NCBI GenBank assembly: GCA_039583875.1 | Contig: CM077151.1 | Location: 118,273,519-118,337,518 of the forward strand | Reading direction: 5' to 3' | From: Platanthera guangdongensis | Lineage: Eukaryota > Streptophyta > Magnoliopsida > Asparagales > Orchidaceae | Length of the DNA stretch: 64,000 bases | Shown: piece after piece, positions 34,928 to 46,666 of the stretch | Layout: each line of letters starts with the position of its first letter | Numbering within the stretch: position 1 is the stretch's first letter | Notes under the pieces: model-generated | Told to the model about the DNA's origin: nothing | Seen by the model: the letters and a program-made list of their open reading frames with translations, nothing else | Database searches by the model: none | Made by a program: the position numbers and the translations under genes

Positions 34928-35349
34928 AACAATGGTAGCTGCGAGAGCCATCCTTGGTATATAACATGGTTATGTATGTTGTGATTGGGAAAGAGGAGTC
35001 TGAACTGTATCATGTCGACCGTTTTGATGGCATGGCGATTTGAGCAATGAGAAAGGGCTAATCTGTACCCTTACTATGTCGCTCGACTTGTCGTCCTAAA
35101 GTGATTAGTACGGTCAGGGGCATAAGAGAGAGTCATTAGCTATTTGCGTTACTAGAAATGCTCATTGTTGAACCATCAAGCCTGGGATTGAATGTGGTGG
35201 TGGGATTGGTAAAGTCTAGTACTACGATAATGTGCCCTTAGTGCATAAGGCGTTTGGTCATGCGTGCCAATGTCTGTGGTGAATAGTTCTTAAATTGCAT
35301 TATCTTGTGCAAATATATACATAAATACTACGTACATGTATGGAAGGAG
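34928..35349. other. Unassigned sequence
   Basis: No ORF or recognisable element part. Confidence 0.4.
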
Positions 35350-36271
35350 TGATGCGTTGAACGTCATGTGTACCAGTCGCACAAGTAATAAAAAATGGGT
35401 GAATGTCCCCAAGTATCGATCTCTCAAGGAACACAGTAAGGTGGAGTTAATTTTGAGGAGGACTTGAGATTGAAGTCCTTCGGTCGGAGTTTAACGAACG
35501 GGTTTTGATTGTTGCGGAAAAAGAACGTAGAACACTAATAAACTACTCCTATGCAACGCCGCTATACGATGCTTCGCCAGGCTGGATGGAAGACTACATG
35601 GGCCGCTATGCACCGAATCTCTAGGTGGATGGACGAGAAGGCTTGCGGATGAGGTGGTGAGAATGACGTAATGATTGTCGAGAGAACCTCTTCGCTACGC
35701 ATGCCAGTAGCAATTGCTAGTGCGGCAATGTGTGGTGGAGGATGAAAATGTCGCACCTCGAGCAAATAACGTAAATACAAAATCACATAGACATGATTGT
35801 ATACAAAATCATGACAAATTAAACATACTTCATCACATACAAAGAGATAAACTACATATAAAAAACAAAATAAGAAGAGAGTGTGCAAAATCAATCGAAT
35901 CTGAAGTATTGCTGAGGATTCACTTAAGGAATCGCCGTGTTGTCAATCCACATCCTAGCTCGGTCCTCGACTGCGTCCGGGTTAGAGGAGGCTGTCACTC
36001 ACTCCCAATGGACATGTCTTCTTCGTGTCACGATCTGGTGGAGGATGGCACAAACGTCTCCTTGCTTGATGGAGAAAGCTAGATCAAGCTCTTCTTGATG
36101 CTCAAGGATGAAGGAGGAGGCCGAGAGGAAGCTCCGGCTTTAATTTGGCTTTGAAAGGTTGCCAGGAACCCTATCTATGGTGGAGAACGAAGGAAAATGG
36201 CAAAAATTTGCCCAAAAAAGGTGGCTGGAATGGCTGAAGTTCGGTCTTCCAAAATGGAGGAAAATCTGCGC

Positions 36272-36280
36272 TTAAATAGA
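36272..36280 (-). promoter_or_regulatory. TATA-like box of Athila-2 LTR
   Basis: CTATTTAAG on the minus strand, next to the CGCACG cluster. Confidence 0.45.
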
Positions 36281-36297
36281 AACAGGTCAGAAAATAG

Positions 36298-36760
36298 TCA
36301 CGCACAGTTTGGCGCACGATCGTGCTTTAACAGTGCCTTATTAACATCCAGTCCAAACTTGCGGATTAAGATGTGTTGACTCGTACATTTTACTTGCGCA
36401 TGAGCACTTCCGCCCGTGTGTGAAGGAAATCGCACGGGTAAAAACATAGCGCAAGAAATCGAATACTACAGGGGAATTGTGCGTTTTACACTCGTGCGGG
36501 AGCTTTCGCCCGTGCGTGAACAAAACACACAATTAACCACAGATAGGTGCAAACAAGACAGCTACAGCAAAATCATGTGTTTTCTTTGCGCATGGTTCCG
36601 AAGAAACCGTCCGTTAACCATGCGTGAAGATCATCGAACTTAGCTCGACGAATTTCGTCGAGCTGAACTCGACGTTTCTCTTGCTCAATAGAACACATGA
36701 TAGGGCACAAACCATACGTGAAGGAAACGCACGACCGTGCTTTTTCCTCAAACCTGAATT
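36298..36760. repeat. CGCACGGGC / GCCCGTGCG word cluster
   Basis: Words such as TTTCGCCCGTGCGTGAA, TCGCACGGG, CTCGTGCGGGAG, CGCACGATCGTGC and CGCACGACCGTGC, plus a TCGACGAATTTCGTCGA palindrome (36651-36667). Lies directly upstream of the TATA-like box. Confidence 0.75.
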
Positions 36761-37566
36761 CCAGACTTTGGGGAAAACGCACCACTTGCAAAGCAAAACC
36801 AAAGCTGGAGCAAAAGCTCCCAGCACCAAACATACAACAAATAATAGTCGGAAAGAGCCATGGGGAGCACCATGTGAATACCCACAACAACAAAATGCGC
36901 AATTTCACACCCTCGGGCCAAAACAGTGCACAAAATGGTCCATGACCGAACGATTCAAATATAACCTATAACCGGTTGAAATGCAGTGCACGAGTGACAA
37001 AACCAGCCCAGGTGAGTCCAAAATACCCTATAAATATCGGAATCATCACACCCCAGATTTAAATGTTTGCGCGTCCCGAGTAAACAAAATCTATGCAGAT
37101 AGAGAAAATAAACTAGCTAACATAGAAATTGAGATACGGAGTACCATGCGAAGTCGCATGCTCGTGCACGTAAAAATATAATATAGGAAATTTATAATTA
37201 TACAAATAGTTTATAATTTTCACAATACATATCTAGATTTTATTATTACTCAAAAATGGAATCACGGTGAATCTTCTGGTCACGCGTGGGAGAAAGTAGA
37301 CTAATCGCTACGGCGAGCTTGCCAAAGATCGGAGCTCGGGATATCCTCCAAAGGAATCAACCAATGTCAGTGACCATATGCTTACCTGTTCACACTCTCT
37401 CCACGATAATGGTTTGATTCACCACGAATCAGTAGGACTTTAGGTGAAGAGATGGGGCTTGGGTTTTGGTGAGATAAACAAAGATAAATAAGAAGGCTAC
37501 GAACCTAAACCAAATGAGTTAGCATAAAAAGGAAGCTATCCGCTAACCAAAATAGATGCAGGTACA

Positions 37567-38123
37567 CCGCACCCCCAGACTTAATTTTTTTAAAATATGG
37601 GTGTGTGCACCACCTACTCCAAATACAATCTCATCTCAAATAGAATTTTCAATTATACGTTTACTTCTCACATTTCTTTTTCGCAATTATATATATATTT
37701 TTTGTATATTTTTTTTTAAATCATCTTTTTATTTTAACAAATTCAGCAAATAAAAACTTTGGAGCACATCCACATATTAATAAGGAATATCACCACATCA
37801 ACTCCCCAAAATGAAAATGTAAAACACTAAAGCTCGACTTGGGTGTGCAACTAGGATCGACTATGAAGCTTTGGTGAAATATTGGTGGAGCTGAATCAAA
37901 AGGAAGGGTAGGCACAACGGGGCTAATGAGGATAAGATGTTAGGAACGGTACAAAGCTCAACTGGGCCAAAATGATGGACTACATCACGCTCGTGCGAAT
38001 GAACTAACCTATACCCATGCATCAAGAATAGCTTGAGGCAAGTTCTTAGCCAACGAGAAAGACTAACCATCCTCCAGACTCGAGCAATACGAATCTAACG
38101 GCCGTCTACACACATCCCTAAGC
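37567..38123 (-). other. Athila-2 polypurine tract and 3' UTR remnant
   Basis: Purine tract at 37567-37590 (minus: TTAAGTCTGGGGGTGCGG), then AT-rich non-coding sequence up to the Sirevirus B insertion at 38123/38124. The rest of Athila-2 would lie beyond Sirevirus B, that is in or past the N gap. Confidence 0.6.
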
Positions 38124-39015
38124 TGAAAGTGCGAGTTAGATCTGATATACTCTAGAGGGGGGTGAATAGAGTATGGTGATTGCTAAAAACTTTTACAACA
38201 GTTGTTGTATTCTAGTGTGAACAGGGAAGCAAATAGTAAATCTAACCACAGAATAATCACAATCTACAAAAGAAACTAATCACAAGCCACAGCTAGAAAC
38301 AAAAGACACACAAGCAACCAGAAGACACAAGGAGCTATAGTGGTTCCCCTAAACTTGGGTACATCCACTCTTCTACCACCCTAGGTAGGAATCCACTGCA
38401 GGATGAGTTGATCAGGTGTCCTGGACACCAATGAGCTTTTGATAAGGTGCTCAAAAACCAAACCAGATTTTTTGATCAGGTGTCTTGCCACCAATGAGAT
38501 TTTTGATAAGGTGCTCAAAAACCAAACACAAACTTTTGAAGGGAGTTTGAAAAACCCTTTACAGAGGTGGGGATGAGAGAGTGATGGAAGTCTTCTTTTC
38601 TCAATCACAGTGAGAAGACTATGTGGATTCAGTGATGTTGTCAAAGCTCCCCCTGAGATCTGTAGTTGTTCAGGAAATGAAGCTTTGCAGTAGGGTGATA
38701 GGCCTTCAGAAATTGATCTCCAACAAATGATGATTTCAGCAACAGCTAAAATGCGAGATGTCTGGAGTCTTGAAGGATGATGGCCTTGAACACTTGAATC
38801 AAAAGAGATCTGAAGAATTCAGATGGTTGATCTCTTTTAGTGATGGTGTTCTTGTATGAATTCTTTGAGACAGAGAATGTCTGCAACTCTTTTTCTTTCT
38901 CTTGTGTGATTGTGATTGTGAGAGTTGTTGCAGAAGAAGATTTGCAGAGAATGAGTATTGCAGAATATGTGTCTCTCCCTTATTCTTCTCTTTTTTTTGG
39001 TTCTGAAAAATCTAA

Positions 39016-39026
39016 TCTTTTATTCT
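39016..39026 (-). promoter_or_regulatory. TATA-like box of Sirevirus B LTR
   Basis: GAATAAAAGA on the minus strand. The corresponding place in Sirevirus D reads AATATAAAAGGG. Confidence 0.45.
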
Positions 39027-39251
39027 CTTGTTGTTTGAACAGAAATGATCCACTGTCAAGATAGCCATTGGCCTGTCATAAATGACTTCCCTAATTGCTT
39101 TTCTCTTCTGGGGGAAAGTCCAATGAAACATTCCTTGATAATTCCTTGAAACTTGCTCCAGAATAAATGAAAACAGCTACAAAATCTACTGAATTAATTG
39201 CTGAGAATAACTCCTTAACTATTCTGAATTTGAATCTTGAAAGTCATTGAA

Positions 39252-39530
39252 CTCTTCAGAAAAACGTCGAACTGAGCTCTACTATCATCGAACTGAGCTC
39301 AGCTCTACTATCGTCGATCTGAGCTCAACTATCGTCGAACTGAGCTCCGAGATAGCGGGACAAACTGGAGTCAAGATCGTCGAACTGAGCTCGAAGATCG
39401 TCGAATGGAGTTCGACGATTTGTTGAAGTTGAGCTCAGCCATCGTCGAATGGAGTTTAACGATCCGTCGAAGTTGAGCTAAACGATCGTCGATAGGAGTT
39501 CGACGATTCGTCGTATTGAGCTCGATGAAA
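39252..39530. repeat. ATCGTCGAACTGAGCTCGACGAT palindromic cluster in U3
   Basis: About eleven imperfect inverted-repeat units with half-sites ATCGTCGA and TCGACGAT around a 7-base centre such as ACTGAGT. Also found 5' of the accessory ORF (43085-43375) and inside gag (46755-46935). Confidence 0.92.
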
Positions 39531-39701
39531 TGACTTAGTCTCCAACCTGAAAAACCTTGGTCTTGAGGGGAGCTTTCAAACCTAACTACTAACCCTTAGA
39601 CTCAATTCTAATTGACCTTTAGATCTATACAATGAGGTCAAAAACAGGTTTCCTAAAAACATAGTGATCCTGACCCAAATTATTAATAGGGTGTTCCAAC
39701 A

Positions 39702-39716
39702 ATCTCCCCCTTATTT
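39702..39716 (-). other. Sirevirus B polypurine tract
   Basis: AAATAAGGGGGAGAT on the minus strand, immediately before the 3' LTR. Confidence 0.9.
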
Positions 39717-39800
39717 GGGTTAGGATTACTATTTACAGAAATTGGAGAAACTAAAAACAACATACAAAGCAACAATATAACAAACAACAACATTGCAGAA

Positions 39801-42800
39801 TCACAGATATAATATCTCAGACAGATCAGAAATCAGAATAATTGTCACCTTACAGAATTGCTCTTTCTCCTTGCTCTTTATGAGTTTAATTTCTCTATTT
39901 GGATTAAGAGCTTCCTTCTTTGATCTTATGTCATCAGCTGCACCTAGAGATGTTTGATGTTTAGGCCTTGGTACTACATCATCAGGGTGCAGCTCCATGT
40001 ATCTTTCAGAATCAAAAAACTTGCTGGAAGCATATCTTTCAAGTTCCTTCTTACTTTGATCAGATAGAGTAGTAATGCTGGAGGTGTCCTTGCCTTGCTC
40101 TCTGGCTTTCTTGATCTGGTCCAGAGCAGCTAACTCTTTCATCCTAGCAGTCCATGTAGTAGGATTATTCTCTGGATCCTCAAAAGGCACTGGAGGCTCA
40201 TATCTGTTGGAGGGATTGTCTAGAGGAGCTCTGGAGAAGACTAATTCTTTCAACTTATAAGGAAATGGACCTGAAGTAGTGTCAGATGAACCTGGTCCTT
40301 CCCTTGAGTAAGGATGTTGCCTGGAGTAACCTTTGGAATAAACTTGAAGTTCTCTTTGGTTTCCTCTATAATTTCCTCTCCTAGATTGAGAGCCTCTGGA
40401 TTGGCTTTCCCTATATTGAGATCTTCCTTGAGGCTGATAGGGGGTTTGACTTCTGGCAGAAGGATGAACAGTAGAGCTACCACCTGCACCTGCATCAGGA
40501 GTAGGAGGTGGAGGAGGATGATGGAACTGAGAGGAACCTTTCTCATATTTTCTCTTCTTCTTCATAGCCTTTAGTTGATTCTTGGAATATTGCATCCAGT
40601 GTTTGTTATAGGGCAGTCATGCAGAATATAGTAGGGAATGTCATTTGTGTCTTTTACTTTAGCTGGAGGAACTCTTTTCATTGCCTTGCTTCTTGCTTTT
40701 CTTTTCCTTGCTATAGTAGCTGAGGAATCATCAGAATCAGTTCTGAACTGATCACTATCAGAGCTTTCTTCATCATATAAAGCATCAATCCTTTTCAGAT
40801 AATCTTTCTGTTGTTGGGTTGGAGCAGAGGTAACAGTAGTGACAGCAATTGTAGCAGCAGCAGTAGAAGCAGAAATAGCACTGGCAGAAGTTGTAGCAGC
40901 AGCAGTAGATACAGCAGATACAAAACTTTCAGGAGCAACACTCTCAGAAGATACAGCAGCAGTTGTAATAGCAGCAACTGGGGCAGCAGCAGATTTAGAG
41001 AAAACAGTTTCAGATACAAAAACATCAGCAGGGGCAACATCAGCAGTGACAGCAGGCTCAAAGTCATATGTCTCTGTCATATGTATATCCTTAGAGATTA
41101 AATCATCAGAATTGTTAGCAATATCAACAATATCAGCAGCAACAACAGAAACAGCAACATTATTGTCAGCAGGAGTAGCAGCAGTAAGATCAATGGAAAT
41201 AGAAGGCTCAGAAGTATATAGGGAATTTATATAGGAGCTAATTATGCTGGTATCACAGCTTGAGAAGGGCGCAATGGCCTTGGAGAGGTCTTCAGATCGC
41301 TGGACTGCAGTGCTTACTGGGAGACAGCTGAAATAAACTGAATTAAAAACTGATAATAAAGATCTGAGATCCATTGAGAAAACAACAACTTGTGGTGTTG
41401 AGACTGGAGCTTGAGTTGAAGAGACAGCAACTTGAACTGAGGAAGTAGCAGCAGCAGGGACTGAAGAAATGGCAGCAGCAGGCAATCTAACATCTTCATG
41501 AGGCATCTCCCCTGCCTAGATTCAGAGACAGCTGGATCAAGGCACCCAAAGGAAGGGATTGCCTGAGGAATGAGAGAAGATAGCCCGGCAGAAAGGGCTG
41601 CAACTGACTGTAGAAGTGGAGCCAAGGAGGTCTCTAACAAGAGTGAGAGCCTGGGAGCTATCAGCTCATACAGTCTGTCAGCTAAGGCTAGAAGATCTAC
41701 ATGCTCAATAGGGATTTGAGCAGAGGTAGAGACTGTAGGTGGAACAGCTGGAGATGTTGGAGGAGAGCTGGTGTATGGGGGAAAGGAAGGTTGAGGTGTG
41801 GGGATTGTTGAAATGGAAGAAAGGGGAATGGAGATAGAAGGTGTGAAGGAGGGTTGAGCAATGATGTCTTGCAGTAGCTGTTGATAAGATGTGGATGAAG
41901 AGGGTAGATCAGGAGGGGATGAAGGTGAATCATCCATGAAGGAATCATCTATAAGATTGAATGATGGAAGGTGAGATGATGTGTCAAGATCTGGTTGAGG
42001 GTAGTTATGTAAAGGATGGAATAGTTCTTCTATTAGTGGTGGAGGTGGAGAACTTGAAGTTGGAGATGGGATTGAAATTATGATGGTGGATGAAATTTGA
42101 ATGGTGTAGGAGACTGGTGGAGATGAAATAGGAGGTGGAGGAGGAGAAGCAGCAGGCAAGTCTTCTGCAGGGCAGAGACTTGAGGGGAAGAGACTGTAAC
42201 AGTCCTTGTGCCTGAAGTTGCAGCTGCAGAGGGCCTACTGGGTTTCACAATTTGTCTGTTCCCACTTGCCAAAGAGGGCACAGGAGAGCCTCTTAGAGGC
42301 ATTGATGTGCATCACATTGGATACAAGCAGGGCAGGGCATCTGTTTTGAAGAAACAGCCCTAGAATCCTTCCATAATTCACAAAATTCTTATTTATCTTC
42401 TTCTTAATCAGATCAAAGAAGATCTCTCCCCAGTTTAATTGTTTCTTATCCACTAAAGCTCCCATCAAGCACAGCTGATACCTGGAGATGGTATCATGGG
42501 CTGAATGCTTGGCCAAAAGAACTTTTCCCACGACATCAGCTAAAAATCTGTATTCAACAGCTAAATTCTTTTTCAGCAGCTTGCTAGGGTTTGCATCAGA
42601 ATGACCCATTCTATCAAGCATAGTAGTAAATTCTTCTCCAGACATTTCAACAGAATCTCTTCCAGAATTTAATTGAAAAACCTCTGTCAGAATAGCAGGT
42701 GTTAGAGTTACTTGGGTTCCAGAAATTGATCCAACAACTGTATTTTGGTCTTGGTTTTGGGCAGTATACACCCACTCCTTGATTTCATCAGCAGCTAGTT

Positions 42801-42954
42801 TGATTCTGGTAGACATGATAGTGACTAGCTTTTGCTCCTTGAACAGTTCGAGAATGTCTTGGAAAACCTGATCACTGGTGCTGAAAGAATCCATATCAAT
42901 ATCGAAACCTGCATCAAATTTCATGGCAGCCAGAACGGCGATGGAGTCGACCAT
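39801..42954 (-). pseudogene. Sirevirus B accessory protein (putative nuclear protein)
   Basis: Starts at ATG 42954, directly after a splice-acceptor-like TTTATTTTTTGTAG. Order of parts: a conserved ~230-aa domain (FDAGFDIDMDSFSTSDQVF, IKLAADEIKEWVY, LTPAILTEVFQL, FLADVVGKVLLAKHSAHD, LNWGEIFFDLIKKKINK, HINASKRLSCALFGKWE); a Pro/Ser-rich stretch; an Ala/Ser/Val-rich stretch; an acidic segment with basic ARKRKARSKAMKR (nuclear-localisation-like); and a C-terminal part with PPVPFEDPE and a Lys-rich tail. No signal peptide or membrane helix seen, so it is unlikely to be an envelope. Broken by a TAG at 42235 and frameshifts at about 41510 and 40600. The domain resembles the putative plant transposon protein family by eye. 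Function unknown. Confidence 0.8.
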
Positions 42955-42960
42955 GGTTTC

Positions 42961-42982
42961 CTACAAAAAATAAACAACAAAA
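42961..42982 (-). promoter_or_regulatory. Splice-acceptor-like site before accessory ORF (B)
   Basis: A T-rich tract ending in TTTTTTGTAG on the minus strand, seven bases before the ATG. The equivalent place in Sirevirus D is TTTCTCTCTTTTGCAG. Suggests that the accessory ORF is read from a spliced subgenomic mRNA. Confidence 0.6.
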
Positions 42983-43084
42983 CGACCAAGTGTAGAGATG
43001 TTTGGAGGGAAAGAGAAAATTTGTAGAGAGATTGAAAGCGTAAAAGGAGAACGACGGCCGAAAAATGAATTTATATTAGGGTTC

Positions 43085-43375
43085 GACGCAAAAGGAAAGA
43101 TCGTTGAACTCAGTTCGACGATCGGGGCTTCTAAAGGAATCTGAAGGGTCTTCAATATCGTCGATCTCCGTTCGACGATATTGGAGAGCGTCGAGCTCCG
43201 TTCGACGATAGTTCAGAAAACAAAATCGTCGAGCATCGTTCGATGATCGTGGACCTGGAGAGATAGTTGAGCACTATCTGAGAAGCGCTGAACTCCGGTC
43301 GACGATTTCGGAAAGCGTCGATCTCCGTTCGACGATCTGTGGGAAAATCGTCGAGCACAGTTCAGAGACCAGAAA
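43085..43375. repeat. ATCGTCGA...TCGACGAT palindromic cluster 5' of accessory ORF
   Basis: Six or seven inverted-repeat units. The cleanest, at 43156-43180, has perfect 9-bp arms TATCGTCGA / TCGACGATA around TCTCCGT. Lies between RNase H and the accessory ORF. Confidence 0.92.
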
Positions 43376-43480
43376 CACTCTAGATACTAGAAAAATCAAG
43401 ATGTTTGCCTAGTCTTGGTCATTTTTAGAGTTTCAAAATCTTGGACATTATTTTAGACTTCCTCCATCTAACATTCCTAA

Positions 43481-44988
43481 CTAATTTAGGAAGAAGGTGT
43501 GTTTCTTTTCATCCAAGTGTTTGGTGAAAATATCTCCCCTTTGCAAATCAGTTGGGATATATTGAAGTTCAATTTTGTTTTTCTCAACAGTATCCCTTAA
43601 AAAGTGATGCCTAATTTCTATGTGTTTTGTCCTACTATGGAGGACTGGATTTTGAGCTATTGAAATAGCACTGGTATTATCACAAAAGATTTTAGACTTC
43701 TCTAAGTTGTAGCCATAGTCTAGGAGTTGGTTTTGAATCCATAATATTTGTGAACAACAAATACCTGCAGCCATATATTCAGCTTCAGCAGTTGAAGTTG
43801 ACACAGATGTTTGTTTCTTGCAAAACCAAGAGACAAGTCTGTCACCAAGAATATGACAAGTTCCACTGGTGCTTTTCCTGTCAATTCTGCATCCAGCATA
43901 ATCATCATCAGAAAATCCAGTTAAGTCAAATGCTGAATCTTTTGGATACCAGAGACCTAGATTTGGACAACTTTTAACATACCTGAGAATACTTTTTACT
44001 AATGTTAGGTGTGACTCTCTAGAGCTCACTTGGAATCTAGCACATATGCATGTAGCACATATGCATGTCTGATCAACAGGTTTACCATGTTCATCAGCAT
44101 CCAATACAGCATTGGTAGGCATAGGTGTTTTCATACAAGATGCTTCAGACATACCAAATTTCTTGACCAATTCTTTTGCATACTTGGTTTGAGAAATAAA
44201 GATGCCTTTAGCATGTTGTTTGACTTGCAATCCTAGAAAGAAGGATAGCTCACCAATACTACTCATTTCAAATTTAGAATGCATTAGGTTGGAGAACCTT
44301 CTCCACAAATTTGAATCAGTAGAGCCAAAAATAATATCATCTACATAAATCTGTACTAGAAGGGTATGGGACTTATGGGTTCTAATAAAAAGAGTTTGAT
44401 CTACTCTACCCCTTATAAATTCATTTCCAGAAGGAAGCATGCTACGGTCTCATACCATGCTCTAGGATCTTGCTTGAGACCATATAATGCTTTGTTCAGC
44501 TTAAAAACACAATCAGGATGAGTTGGAGAGATAAAACCTGGAGGTTGTCTGACATAGACTTCTTCTTTGATGTCTCCATTGAGAAAGACACTCTTTACAT
44601 CCATCTGATATACGTTGAAACCTTTGTGTGCTGCATATGCTAAGAAGATTCTGATGGCTTCCAATCTTGCAACCGGTGCAAAAGTCTGGTCATAATCTAT
44701 GCCTTCTTCTTGAGAGTATCCTTGAGCAACTAGCCTTGTCTTATTCCTTACAATAACTCCTTGATCATCCAATTTGTTTTTGAACACCCACTTTGTTCCA
44801 ACAATGGAGTGATCCTTAGGCCTTGGCACTAGTTCCCAAACTTTGTTCCTTTCAAATTGATGCAACTCTTCTTGCATTGCAATGATCCAGTGTTGGTCTT
44901 GCTCTGCATCTTGAATGGATTGAGGTTCAATTTGAGATAGGAAGCAAGTGTGCAACAGGTTTTGGTTGACCTGATTTCTGGTTTGCAC
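43481..44988 (-). pseudogene. Sirevirus B reverse transcriptase-RNase H
   Basis: The first frame (44988-44413) has [58 protein letters not shown] and [15 protein letters not shown] frameshift at about 44430 leads to 44440-43481 with QIYVDDIIFGST (intact catalytic YVDD), GELSFFLGLQVKQ, and RNase H: GFSDDDYAGCRIDRKSTSG, STAEAEYMAA and SKIFCDNTSAISIAQNP. It ends with the family-typical IFTKHLDEKKHTFF. Apart from the frameshift it is well preserved. Confidence 0.95.
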
Positions 44989-45008
44989 ACCAGTTGAGAT
45001 GTCTCCAA

Positions 45009-45224
45009 TTACTTGGGAAATTGGATGGTCTCTGATGTTACTAAATCAACAGGGGTTGTTGATTGTTCACCAACCTGTGTTGTTGTTTCCTCTTGTGGTA
45101 TAATAACTGGCTCTTCATGAAGTTTCTCTTCATGATGTTGAATGTCTTCTTCATCTTCACTGCTTTCCTCTTTTTGAATAATCTGTAACCTGTTCAAATC
45201 TTCAGCAAGAGAATGTACCTGCAA
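45009..45224 (-). pseudogene. Sirevirus B integrase-RT linker
   Basis: Acidic, Glu/Thr-rich frame (EESSEDEEDIQHHEEK). Matches the variable linker before the RT domain in Sireviruses; no catalytic motif. Confidence 0.6.
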
Positions 45225-45239
45225 AGGTTCTATGGTATA

Positions 45240-46335
45240 AGTATTCTTCTTCTTGAAAGACAGTTAGATTCATCAAATGATATGTGAACAGATTCTTCAA
45301 TTTAAGAGATGATTTATTATATACCCTATAAGCCTTACTGATCATGGAGTATCCCAAACACTCCTTCATCAGCTTTAGCTTAAATTTTCCTAAATACTCT
45401 TCTCATATTATGTATATAGCAAATACAACCAAAAATTCTAAAATAATCTATTTTAGGTTTCTCCCTTTATGTAATTCATATGGAGTCTTTGCCATTTAGT
45501 TTATGTATTAAACTTCTGTTCAGCATATAGTTTTATTGGGTGTTCACTGCCTCTCCCAAAAAAGATAGAGGAAGTTGACATCTGACAATAATGTAGTGGC
45601 AGATTCAATAAGGGTTCTATTTTTCCTTCAGCTACCCCATTTTGTTGAGGAGTTCTAGGAGCTGAGAAAGTATTCCTGATCCCTTCACTCTGACAGAACT
45701 CTTGCAAAAGAAGAGAATCAAACTCTGTCCCATGATCACTTCTGATCAGGGCAATGTGAGTATTGAACTCAATCTGTATGCATTTGAGAAACTCTGTCAA
45801 ACACTTAAAGTTATCAGACTTCTTCCTCAGAAAGAACACCCATGTGAATCTAGAGAAGTCATCTACAACTACTAAAGTGTAAGATTTCCCTCCTAAGCTT
45901 TGTACTGTAATGGGTCCAAAAAGATCCATGTGTAACAGATACAAAATCATAGGTGAATCACTCTTATTAAGTGACTTGAAACTATTTTTAGTTTGCTTGC
46001 CTAATTGACAAGCCCTGCAGAGTCCTCCTTCTTGTAGGGGCTAGAAGGTAGTCCTCTAACAAGGTTGTCCTTGATAGCCTAGCAATCGTTCTAAGATTTA
46101 AATGTCCTAGTCTCTTATGCCATAAAACATTAGGTCTACAAACAGAATTAAACAGGCAAATATCTACTTCTGTTGAAAGAAAATCTACTAAATAAATGCT
46201 ACCTTTCCTTTTACCTGTCAACACAGTTGTGTTGTCCTCTGACTTGATCTTGCATAAGGCTCTGCTGAAAGTCACCTGGTAGCCTTCGTCACATAGCTGA
46301 CTGATACTAATCAAATTGTGCTTCAATCCTTCCAC
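45240..46335 (-). pseudogene. Sirevirus B GAG-pre-integrase and integrase
   Basis: 46335-45988 has LKHNLISISQLCDEGYQVTF and VLWHKRLGHLNLRTI, followed by a shifted Cys-containing zinc region. 45950-45501 has the core: LLHMDLFGPITVQSLGGKSY (first Asp), ALIRSDHGTEFDS (second Asp), PQQNGVAEGK (Glu retained, usual VVERKN altered). The C-terminal domain is scrambled at 45500-45240. Frameshifted overall. Confidence 0.9.
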
Positions 46336-46560
46336 ATAGGCTACCTTCTTGAATGTGACTGTGCTAATCTGGACTACACCATATCCTATAGTTTGTCCAA
46401 AGTTTGAATCACCAAATATGACTTGGGTACAAGCTTGTCTTTAAAGGATGTGAGGTTGTCCCTATTTCCTGTCATGTGCTTGGAGCACCCACTATCCAAA
46501 TTCCATTATTGGTTTTGATGTTGGATAGGTCTTCACCTGCACATAAAATAATTCACTTGT
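46336..46560 (-). pseudogene. Sirevirus B protease
   Basis: The minus strand reads LDSGCSKHMTGN with the active-site DSG, then VTFKKVAYVEGLKHN leading into GAG-pre-integrase. One frameshift at about 46440. Confidence 0.82.
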
Positions 46561-46666
46561 TTTTGACCCAGTTTACCTGGGCCTAGGTTGATAACCTTTA
46601 AACTCAGAAATAAATGACATCCCTGGTTGACTCTTATAACCTTCAGGATGATATCTCCTTGGAGGA

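Larger units (their letters stand above)
35350..37566 (-). repeat. Athila-2 3' LTR
   Basis: The left edge TGATGCGTTGAAC is followed by CGCACAAGTAATAAAA and CCCCAAGTATCGATCTCTCAAGG, the typical U5 end of Athila LTRs on the opposite strand. The right edge GCAGGTACA is followed by CCGCACCCCCAGACTTAA, an Athila-like polypurine tract on the minus strand. Contains a TATA-like box and a CGCACG cluster. Different family from Athila-1. Confidence 0.75.
38124..39701 (-). repeat. Sirevirus B 3' LTR
   Basis: On the minus strand it starts TGTTGGAACACC and ends CTCGCACTTTCA. It matches 48691 onward. U3 contains the TCGTCGAACT palindromic cluster (39252-39530) and a TATA-like box (39016-39026). Confidence 0.95.

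Noticed and set aside
35714..36971. Several 100-120-codon ORFs on both strands
   Set aside because: Overlap each other inside the Athila-2 LTR and show no protein-like conservation.
40795..41234. Leu-rich and Ala/Val-rich ORFs on either strand opposite the accessory gene
   Set aside because: Low-complexity shadow frames of the Ala/Ser/Val-rich segment of the Sirevirus B accessory ORF.
39801..42954. Envelope gene in the Sirevirus accessory position
   Set aside because: No signal peptide or transmembrane helix seen; instead acidic/basic nuclear-type segments.
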